Shown: positions 9,301 to 13,790 of the stretch, in pieces
Layout: each line of letters opens with the position of its first letter
Numbering within the stretch: position 1 is the stretch's first letter
Source of the DNA: CAZMXI01 sp964570205
Lineage (GTDB): Bacteria > Planctomycetota > Phycisphaerae > Tepidisphaerales > Tepidisphaeraceae
Assembly (NCBI GenBank): GCA_964570205.1
Contig: CAZMXI010000108.1
Location: forward strand, 1 to 17,276
Direction: 5' to 3'
DNA length: 17,276 nucleotides
Translations under genes and position numbers: made by a program
The notes under the pieces: generated by a model
What the model saw: only the letters and a program-made list of their open reading frames with translations
Databases searched by the model: none
Told to the model about the DNA's origin: nothing

Positions 9301-10952
9301 CTGTTGTGATCGAGCGCGGCCTGCGCACTGAGTACACCTATGATGCCCGAGGCAACGCGATCCGCATCGTTGGCCCCGGCGGGGGCGTCACAGAGCAGAC
9401 GTTCGACGCTCGCGGCCTGCCGCTGAGCATCACGCAGCCAAACGGCAACGAAACGCTGGTGGCGGGTGACTACACGACAACCTTCGCCTACAACGCCGCC
9501 GGGCAGATCCGCTCGGCCACCAACGATCTGCCGAGCGTGCAGGAGTTCAGCTACGATGCTAGCGGCAACCTGATCGCGTACACCGACCCGCTCGGCCTCA
9601 TCCACCGCTACGAGTACGACCTGCTTGGGCGGGAACTGCGCTACATCGACCCGGCCGACCAGATCAGCCAAACGCTACGCGACAGTTCCGGCCGGGTGGG
9701 CGCCCGAATTGATGCCCTGGGCCGGAGCACGCAGTACACCTACGACCTGCGCGGGATGACGATCAGCGAGGTGCGCGCCGACGGCAGCCGAACCGAGTCG
9801 TCGTACGATGCCGCGCGCAACCGCGTATTTCACGCGGACGAGCTGGGCAACCGGACGGAATGGGTCTACGACGCCGCCGACCACCAGGCCGCCGTCATCG
9901 CGGTCGATGGGGGCATTCACCTGAAGTGTTTCGATGGCGGCGGCCGGGTCATTGTCGAGATTGATCCCCGCGGCGCGAAGACGCAATTCATCTACGACGA
10001 GGCCGGCCGACTCACGGAACTGATCGACCCGCTCGGCAACGTCCGCCGCTACGAGTATCTCGATGGCACCAGCAGGGTCTCGCTGGAGCGCCTGCCCAAC
10101 GATGGGGTGAATCGCTTCGAGTACGACCTGGCTGGCCGATTGACCGCATTCATCGATGCCGAGGCCCACCGGACAGAATACCGCTACGACGCTAACGGCA
10201 ACCGGATCAGGACAATCGATGCTCGCGGCAACTCCTGGGTCTGCGAGTACGATGTGATGGACCGGCTTGTGCGCGAAAGCGATCCTTTGAGCAACGCCGT
10301 CACCTATGAGCTCGACGCCAGCGGCAACCTGCTCAGCCAAACCGACGGCGAGGGCAACCGCACACGCCGGGAATACGATGGTCTTGAACGGGTCCGCTAC
10401 AGTTGGGATGCTGTCGGCAACCGCACCAGCTACGAGTACGATGCGGTCGGGAACCTGCTGTCCGAGACCGACCCGCTTGGACGAACGACGCGCTACGCTC
10501 ACGACGCACGCGACCGGCTCGTGACTTACACCGACGCGACCGGCGGGGTCCAGTCCACGCGCTACGACGCTGCCGGACGCACCGTGGCTGAGCTTGACGC
10601 CCTGGGCTGCCAGACCCGGTACGGTTATGACGCGGTCGGCCGGAACACCTGGTGCACCGACGCGCTGGGCGCCACGACGCAATGGCGCTACGACGCCGCC
10701 GGGAACCTCACCCGCGTCATCGACCCCCTCGGTCGCACCACGTACTACAGCTACGATGCTGCCGGGCAACGCACCTTCGCAGCCGATCCCGCCGACGGCG
10801 TCACGCGTATGACCTACGACGGGCAATGTCACCGCCGTCATCGATGCCGTCTGCAACACAACAGCTATGCGCTACGATTGCGCAGGGCAACTGACCGCAA
10901 CCGTCGATCCGCTTGGCGGCGTCACGTCCATCGGCTACGACGCCGTCGGTAA
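351..10952 (+). CDS. Giant LEPR-XLL multidomain YD-repeat (RHS-family) protein, upstream part of a frameshifted gene
   Basis: The product is probably an extracytoplasmic or surface protein: an N-terminal half of adhesion and calcium-binding modules leads into an RHS/YD cocoon. Approximate residues from the ATG at 351: LEPR-XLL motif 29-35; three SdrD_B-like modules from 55, 521 and 986, each with an inserted domain; cohesin-like domain 1234-1385; dockerin-like pair 1405-1464; Ig-like domains 1481-1885; LRR 1892-2050; transglutaminase-like domain 2063-2191; conserved transglutaminase-RHS region up to about 2618; DUF6531 from 2648; YD repeats from about 2764. There is no classical hydrophobic signal peptide; in planctomycetes the LEPR-XLL segment stands in that place, by a mechanism not known to me. 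After residue 3490 the frame leaves the YD pattern and reads an arginine/histidine-rich, non-homologous tail to TAA at 10950. The YD pattern resumes in the +1 frame, so this is a broken gene continued by the coding region ending at 15717. As translated it lacks the RHS core end and tip domain. Confidence 0.85.
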   Translation: MGRGPSRRAIVRARKNAHGGVRRGFIEALEQRTLLDGQPLSADMPDLLPHLLPGALVGRVYEDVNGNGDADPGEPGLNDWSIDIVDRASGQAIATLTTSNMDVDGDGQIGSAAEAGWYRVEELPAGVYWVRVRGEAGYAQTGPLSTTLARAARVTTAEKPGHVTAADVDGDGRSELVVSHFGQGISILKRDEEGGYSVDGRVTVDCRGSLLAGDFDGDEDIDLIVESGKGRLTLLSNDGGGGYVNTRSFQASSEYLYSMGACDVDGDGDADIVASWYGGMAVLANNGSGVFAIIQSKTLYGTGFEQAFGDLDGDGDADLSIGGTGYYRYVLLNDGTGRFAEPVQLRADDSGAGYVAIGDVDNDGDLDLVSPMEDTYGHDGLEVWLNDGHGNFSTPLIAAMPPNSMSSGYEYTRLVDINLNGFLDVVVASNTTNQAYVLLGQGDGRFDVPIGLGANGDYVRGIAVDDLDDDGDKDLALSYWNSGAVAIHENDGGDGHGGYAVRLNADSRCGPYEFGFARPGTISGQIFADTDLDGDCGPEEHGLNDWIVELVDRNTGEIVAVAVTGPSDLDGDGQVNPAEEWGRYSFEALPGGYELRSVGRHGYRQTSPEMAALAVPRLVNTGMESHYTYDSEHRGQAASGDFNADGCEDLAVTHVWAGARYVWIYLSAGGSLGEPVAYETSTLNDGVVPGDFDGDGDLDLALMQPMDAQVSLLLNDGIGRFEPGATTRGVYQADFMLAGDVDGDGDLDLVDASGAQKKVRVLLNRGDATFSTPAELVLSAAPLGIALADGDNDGDLDLVAAFSSPTSHLRLYQNDGEGAFVAGPSASLAAAPLCLAAGDFDLDGHVDLAVGLQDTSLAVLNHLGNWTFAASSLPVASARSVLLDDIDGDGQIDVAATDGGSFYLWVGGEAGFNPNSVVRVTAPEWADTDAQNLFSIDLDGDGWRDVGASLPDSDLVALSRFTASHSVTLASGGAVADVGFAAQAGISVEGRAYEDANGNGGFDAGEMPLAGCTIRVDIEGVDASFGRTFASDDVPAQITPAAAVARSSIFVGNAPGVIESVSVRIDVTHARDAELAAWLVSPQGIRMKLFEAVGGEGADFSSTMFSDAASTAIEAGQAPFVGAFRPAEPLSALAGLSAQGTWTLELVDSNASSNFGALTEWSLELMLAEPVAVTDAAGGYSFSLLPQGTYRLVSETPPGMAPAAPASAAQTVRVGAQPAVADFGFRRIPPPSSMHLSVVTMPTSLGATGECANIPESAYWLHEWQPFYVEIYVHGPIEGQAVAIRNAAAALEYDSSLFSAVELEYGPGFAGTIASLDDSSGRVSGISATAVGDSDGAAQYSLLARVRFEPLGADQVVMNAARHFGGPYSLSLAVSQANVQLEGYAPASPQVTTSPGTEIWAMPFDADDNQVIDLADFEVFRATMLEPVAQGGSGSGWWADLDKSGRGDFGDFSYFVPNFGKSRGNQILLPPGFPYAWGGPALTARLVADTAPGGMTNSDGVTSFPVIEGLALADGGLHNVTARLFGPQGGGQAASIAERVGPAGRFELDLPALAAVYGQVLSDGAYELVLEACDHLGNAVDERLLFTLDRTAPAPPPAPVLAPASDSGREDSDGITANTRPSILLPEAADAQAITILLSGAPIASGQPGTLAALATLADGEYWLTAVAIDVAGNVSGESSPLKLVIDTRRPTVAAWLTEDSGVDATDDLTRVAGLSGAASDNRVGLMLELALNGSSQWRDFTALALADGRFTLGAEQLEQFSMFGLEEGEHTWQVRATDAAGNTSEIAAGAFTLDSTAPASPTVALDTASDSGAPGDWATIFPTVALTGQAEAGATVELVGGSGATRADAAGIYRLENIALALGDQQLVVRVTDLAGNTAQTTVAVDREAGGLVTFADPDLAAAVRTALLLPVDHVITEADLLGLTTLDACGDAIEDLEGLQGATNLQTLSIASSQLAGGPRLGGLSVLAALPRLKDLSLVGEGLIDADLAAVVAASSLTALDMRYNALVGLAPLAAMPMLESVQVYGNPLADPAGLAGMAIMLDLPPAGLEQASSAAAMADALHRMPLAIYEHVVNTFAYEPYYGFMKPVQSVVETGGGNAWDLSRLLADMLERCGVSTRFVSGLVRGSVSEVQNWLGVDDPTSASLALRLAGSESNTNTVYEFEHTWLEARLMLPGGGESWIALDPSWKLREYQGGLDDVAAQVPFDEVGYFSEVRTDLAWEYYRDAVEQHLTTSHPGSGMAAVPYRGPIRPMRISLANLALPYRVEQSWVLGGYGDLASWAHRIHIDLRLGQQSLFTRTLILPEVADQTVQITYADAGADLVTPELRVADEVIATGQAIAADASLSLIVEHLDPGDDVVDRAHVYERPAGQVLALGIDANQIGSALMERLYAKVNEAQLATANGQIGAGAAGTADFLSLAAAKYLQAVNADEDALAAVTSAVPVRRQAESGLASGATAVIGNQTLAFPQVPGQGNVDMGGLVETRMIGIRAHARSDQANALRSRIAALNGSAHEHAVWEELANAPAISTIKSLQLAHERAIPVLVIDAANAGAMLPQLTIAEATKQNIGRLVLDEGATVTVPRDPTPYGSWQGVGYMVEKPGSCAFMISGGLAGQTSLSGGSLAEQFCNMNLQQLIEFNDWYAGDPVNVGNGVLTHDETDFALPNIGPDLGFARHYDTQLTHDFGMGSGWTYSYCDHLFFGLGGQVIWVDSQGYQRTFTPAGSVFQSPAGTFGALEHPGDEYVFRETDGTTRCFDVDGRLTRIADRHGNELLLGYVDGLLAFVADGGNPTRRLQFTFDTAGRLTTISDFAGREWVFGYANGLLTRVTRPSNEDTLPSHVEYEYYSDAARSGLLKSVTAADGGITRYEYYANRWAFRVTDAEGYAQWLAYDPFRHRTDFINERGFVTEHALDAAGNLAAITHADGGRSHSVWSEQRLLLSRGEPDGRTTIWEYDDRGNVTLQTDPGGLTTETQWHAEWSLPTVVIERGLRTEYTYDARGNAIRIVGPGGGVTEQTFDARGLPLSITQPNGNETLVAGDYTTTFAYNAAGQIRSATNDLPSVQEFSYDASGNLIAYTDPLGLIHRYEYDLLGRELRYIDPADQISQTLRDSSGRVGARIDALGRSTQYTYDLRGMTISEVRADGSRTESSYDAARNRVFHADELGNRTEWVYDAADHQAAVIAVDGGIHLKCFDGGGRVIVEIDPRGAKTQFIYDEAGRLTELIDPLGNVRRYEYLDGTSRVSLERLPNDGVNRFEYDLAGRLTAFIDAEAHRTEYRYDANGNRIRTIDARGNSWVCEYDVMDRLVRESDPLSNAVTYELDASGNLLSQTDGEGNRTRREYDGLERVRYSWDAVGNRTSYEYDAVGNLLSETDPLGRTTRYAHDARDRLVTYTDATGGVQSTRYDAAGRTVAELDALGCQTRYGYDAVGRNTWCTDALGATTQWRYDAAGNLTRVIDPLGRTTYYSYDAAGQRTFAADPADGVTRMTYDGQCHRRHRCRLQHNSYALRLRRATDRNRRSAWRRHVHRLRRRR
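513..1910 (+). repeat. SdrD_B-like module 1 hosting a seven-blade FG-GAP propeller
   Basis: The module opens with GRVYEDVNGNGD and GLNDWSIDIVD, the typical SdrD_B/CnaB-like start. It proceeds through WYRVEELPAGVYWVRV, and its last strands (VRLNAD...YEFGFARPG) appear only after about 1,000 bases. Between them lie seven calcium-loop motifs of the DxDxDGxxDL type, starting at 849, 990, 1137, 1278, 1425, 1596 and 1746, spaced 141-171 bases apart. FG-GAP/VCBS repeats form beta-propellers (integrin alpha type), and seven is a full propeller. The likely role is adhesion or ligand binding; the ligand cannot be told. Confidence 0.75.
1911..3305 (+). repeat. SdrD_B-like module 2 hosting a second seven-blade FG-GAP propeller
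   Basis: This has the same plan as module 1: a start at ISGQIFADTDLDGD, a middle GRYSFEALPGGYELRSVG, then an insertion, and a closing strand pair HSVTLASGGAVADVGF at about 3240-3291. The insertion has seven aspartate-rich loops starting at 2271, 2421, 2568, 2715, 2865, 3003 and 3159. It therefore looks like a duplication of the whole nested unit. The loops have diverged (for example DFNADGCED and DFDLDGHVD), so the duplication is not recent. Confidence 0.75.
3306..4030 (+). other. SdrD_B-like module 3 interrupted by a P/Homo B domain
   Basis: The third module begins EGRAYEDANGNGGFDAGE and ends with the canonical TDAAGGYSFSLLPQGTYRL, about 3868-3924. Between them (about 3415-3860) is a proprotein-convertase P domain, recognised by SVRIDVTHARDAELAAWLVS, a middle PLSALAGLSAQGTWTLELVD, and NFGALTEWSLEL. 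P domains normally sit C-terminal to S8/kexin proteases and help fold or stabilise them. No subtilase catalytic domain is present, so here it is a stand-alone beta-sandwich, probably structural or binding. Domain identity is seen directly; the role is inferred. Confidence 0.75.
4050..4740 (+). other. Cohesin-like domain followed by a dockerin-like calcium pair
   Basis: Residues around WQPFYVEIYVHG, AAALEYDSSLF and YSLLARVRFEPL follow the pattern of cohesin-like domains found in planctomycete surface proteins. Two EF-hand-like loops follow: DADDNQVIDLAD from 4563 and DLDKSGRGDFGD from 4668. Each keeps acidic or Asn residues at positions 1, 3, 9 and 12 (position 5 is Asn or Ser), as in type I dockerin repeats. 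Having both partners in one chain could support self-assembly or be purely structural. The cohesin call is weaker than the dockerin call. Confidence 0.6.
4791..6020 (+). other. Tandem bacterial Ig-like domains
   Basis: Three or four beta-sandwich units are separated by the hallmarks of bacterial Ig-like repeats: the recurring LDRTAPAPP, IDTRRPTVA and LDSTAPASPTVALD hinges and the terminal DxAGNxS/T strands (VAIDVAGNVSGES, VRATDAAGNTSEI, VRVTDLAGNTAQT). Such arrays act as stalks that hold binding modules away from the cell. Sequence identity between units is low. Confidence 0.7.
6024..6510 (+). other. Internalin-type leucine-rich repeat segment
   Basis: The cap FADPDLAAAVRTALLLP with ITEADLLGLTTLDAC matches the usual lead-in of bacterial LRR domains. 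It is followed by about five repeats, including LEGLQGATNLQTLSIASSQL, LPRLKDLSL and SSLTALDMRYNAL. LRRs of this type bind proteins. Directly downstream comes the transglutaminase-like domain. Confidence 0.65.
6537..6923 (+). other. Transglutaminase-like domain lacking the catalytic cysteine
   Basis: The segment contains the family's YEPYYGFMKP stretch, GGGNAWDLSRLLADML, GVSTRFVSGLVRG, NWLGVDD, then FEHTWLEARL and LDPSWK. The His (6849-6851) and Asp (6909-6911) of the Cys-His-Asp triad can be assigned. The place of the nucleophilic Cys is occupied by Ala (6654-6656) in GNAWD. From memory, transglutaminase-like domains linked to RHS proteins commonly read GNxxDxxxLL here, so the loss is probably family-wide rather than damage to this gene. 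The domain is therefore likely non-catalytic or uses another chemistry. Confidence 0.7.
7440..8202 (+). other. Conserved region of transglutaminase-RHS proteins
   Basis: The segment containing AISTIKSLQLAHERAIPVLV, a following LPQLTIAEATKQNI and GYMVEKPGSCAFMISGGLAG is, to my recollection, a recurrent block between the transglutaminase-like domain and DUF6531 in large bacterial RHS proteins. I know of no activity for it. Its presence argues that the segment from the transglutaminase-like domain to the RHS core moved as a unit. Confidence 0.5.
8292..8830 (+). other. DUF6531 / RHS N-terminal cap region
   Basis: DPVNVGNGVLTHDETDFALP followed by GPDLGFARHYDTQ and GMGSGWTYSY is the standard entry into the RHS shell (DUF6531). 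It marks the start of the YD cocoon. The first YD-type strands (FDTAGRLTTISD) begin about 8750. Confidence 0.8.
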
Positions 10953-13790
10953 CTGCACCTCCATCACCGACCCGGCCGGTCGAACCGAGCATTTCGAGTA
11001 CGACTCGGCCAACCGCACCATTGCCCGTATCGATCCGCTTGGCAATCGTTGGCAGATGACCTACGACGGTGCCAACCGCCTTGTGCAGACGACGGATCCG
11101 CTCGGCGGCGCGGAGAAGCTCTTTTACGACGCCAACGGGCGCATCGTCCGCGAAATGGATGCCGCAGGACATGAACGCCGGCGCGATTACGATGTCGCTG
11201 GTCAGCTCATCAGCCGCACCGACGAATCTCAGAACGTCACCACCTTTGCGTATGATGACGCCGGCCGGCCGATCTGCGCCATTGATCCGCTAGGCAATGT
11301 CACACAGACGGTCTATGACGCCATGGGCAACGTCATTGCCAGTATCGACGCCCTCGGCAACACTACCCGCTACCAGTATGACCCCGCAGGTCGGCAGACC
11401 GCCGTCATCGACGCCCTGAGCCATCGCACGCAGACGCTCTACGATCCCGCCGGTCAAGTTATCGCGACGATCGATCCACTGGGATACGCGACATCCTATG
11501 CCTACGACGCGGCTGGCCGGCTCGCCGCGATCACCGATGCGCTGCGAGGTCAGGCCCTTCGTGAGTATGACCCGGCCGGTCGGCTCATCGCCGAGGCCGA
11601 TGCCAACGGCAACACAATCAGTCACGCATACGATCCGTTGGGCCGAATGATTCGGACGATCGATCCGCTGGGAGGGTTAACGCTCGTCTCCTACGATGTC
11701 TCCGGCAAGGTTACCGCCGTGACCGACGCAGCGGGCGCCACCACCCGCTATGTTTACGACGGCGCCGGACGCCGATCCATGGAAATCGACGCCCTCGGCG
11801 GTCGAACCCGCTACGAATATGACGCACTGGGCCGGCTGGTGCAGGTGACAGACCCACTCGGCCAAAGCACGATGTACGAATACGATGCACTGTCCCGCCC
11901 GGTGCTTCAAACCGACCCGCTCGGTGCCGCCACGGCAACCACTTTTTCGTCCACAGGGCAGGTGCAGACTATCACCGACGACTTAGGAAACGTCACGCAG
12001 TTCCAATATGACGCCGCCGGACGGTTGACCACCCGGACCGATGCCCTGGGCGGCCAGACCCGCTACGAGTACGACAACGTCGGCAACCTCCTGGCGGAAG
12101 TGGATCCCCTGGGCCGGCGCACCGTGTACGAGTACGACGCGGCCTATCGCATGACCGCCATGGTTGATGCCGCCGGAGGGCGCTGGCGCACCGCCTACGA
12201 CGCGGCCGATCGCGTGGTCAGAGAGACTGATCCGCTGAACAGCCTCAGCCTCACCGAGTACGACGCGCTGGGCCGGCCTGTGACGCGGATCGATCCGCTG
12301 GGCCGCCGAACCGGAGCGGTGTACGACAAGGTCGGCAATCCGCTGATCGTGACCGACCCGCTGGGCCATGCGACACGCACCCGCTACGATGCGATGAACC
12401 GGGCCGTCACAGTCATCGACGCTTTGGGCGGACAGACCTCCGTCACCTACACGCCCACCGGCGAGGTGCGCACACAGACTACCCCTGACGGTGGGATCAC
12501 GCGTTTCAACTATGATCGCCTGGATCGCATGACCGCCCAGATTGACCCGACTGGCAACGTCTACAGCTTCGCCTATGACGCTGCCGGGCGCTTGGTCCGT
12601 CAGATTGATCCGCTCGGCTATACGCAGACGTTTGAATTCGACGCTGCCGGCCGTCAGACTGCGGCCATTGATGCGCTTGGCAACACCACACGCTACGAGT
12701 ATGACTCGCTGGGCCGGCCCAAGGCCGTCACCGACCCATCTGGCAACCGGACGGAAACGACCTACGATGCGCTGGGCCGCGTGATTGCTGAAACCACCTC
12801 CGCCGGCACGCGCCGCAACACCTACGACGCCGCTGGCAACCGCACCCACCTCACTGATCGCGACGGCCGAATCACGGAGTATGTGTATGACAGCCTCAAT
12901 CGCCCGGTCCTGGAGCAGTGGTTTGGCCCTGACCAGCAGTCCGTTCGCGAGGTCTATTACGGCTATGACCCAGTCGGGCGCATGACCTATGCGCAGGATC
13001 CGGAGGGCCAGTACAATTTCGCCTATGATGCCGCCGGCCAACTCACCCTGTATACGGTCGACCTGGGCCACGCGCTTCCCGTGATCACCTGTGCCTACGC
13101 CTATGACGCCGCCGGCAGTGTCCTGGAGATTGACGAATCGATCGGTGGGAATCTCGTCAGCGTTACGTCGTACGAATACGATGCCCTGGCCCGGCCGACG
13201 ATCATCACCCAGACAGGCGCAACCGACAAGCGGGCCGACTTCGGATGGAGCCCGGCCAGTCAACTTGACACCATCGCACGTTACGCCGCGATGGCGCCGC
13301 AACAGTCTGGTGTGGAGACGCGCTATGTTCGCGACGCCGCCAGCCGTGTCACACGCCTCGTCCACAGTGCCGCGGGGCAGAGCATCGCCAGCTTTGAGAT
13401 GGTCTATGACGCCGTCGGCCGGCTCGTGCGCAAGAGCGTGTCCGGCCAGGTTGACCAATTCACCTATGACCCGACGGGGCAGCTCCGGGCGGCCGGCCCG
13501 GCCGGCGCCGACCAGCAGTACACCTACGACGCCAACGGCAATCCCGCTGGCGCCAGCGTCCAGATCGGCCCGGGCAACCGGCTGCTGGCCGATGACCAGT
13601 ACGCCTACGAGTACGATGCGGAAGGAAACCGCACGCGCCGGACCGACCGCGACAGCGGCCAGACCACCACGTACGTCTACGATCACCGCAGCCGCCTGGT
13701 GCGAGTTTCCACCGCCGACGCCCGGGGCACGCTGCTCAGCCAGGTGGACTATGGCTACGATGCTTTGAACCGGCAGGTGTACCGTGCCGC
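8640..13790 (+). repeat. YD (RHS) repeat tract, about 70 units
   Basis: The tract repeats a pattern of the form YDxxGRLxxxxDPLGNxTxY. From about 9540 to 12770 nearly every unit is exactly 21 residues (63 bases); earlier and later units are more irregular. YD repeats wind into a hollow beta-sheet cocoon that encloses a C-terminal domain in Tc toxins and RHS proteins. At the DNA level the units share long C-ending codon stretches, so the tract is prone to slippage, recombination and misassembly. The regular register is broken only at the frameshift around 10821. Confidence 0.92.
10813..10866 (+). other. Frameshift in the YD tract, apparent net loss of 5 bases near 10821
   Basis: Reading frame 351 gives ...GVTRMTYD up to 10820. 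The next YD unit, GNVTAVIDAVCNTTAMRYD, is found in the +1 frame from 10822. Every neighbouring unit has two residues between YD and GN/GR, that is six bases, but here a single G separates GAC (10818-10820) from GGC (10822-10824). A five-base deletion explains both the frame change and the two missing residues. The +1 frame is closed upstream by TGA at 10810-10812, and the original frame closes with TAA at 10950, so the switch must lie between those points. No ribosome binding site precedes the first ATG of the downstream frame. This is either a true mutation or a sequencing/assembly error. Confidence 0.85.

Noticed and set aside
9675..10859. Minus-strand open frame of 394 codons
   Set aside because: Same cause: antisense of YD repeats, with no recognisable domain or ribosome binding site.
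10867..10869. Independent start of a separate RHS gene at this ATG
   Set aside because: It lies in the middle of a YD unit, homologous sequence continues upstream in frame, and no Shine-Dalgarno site precedes it.
10813..10952. Programmed ribosomal frameshift joining the two frames
   Set aside because: No slippery heptamer or stimulatory element is evident at GAC-GGG-CAA, and a shift would still leave the repeat two residues short. A five-base deletion or an assembly error fits better.
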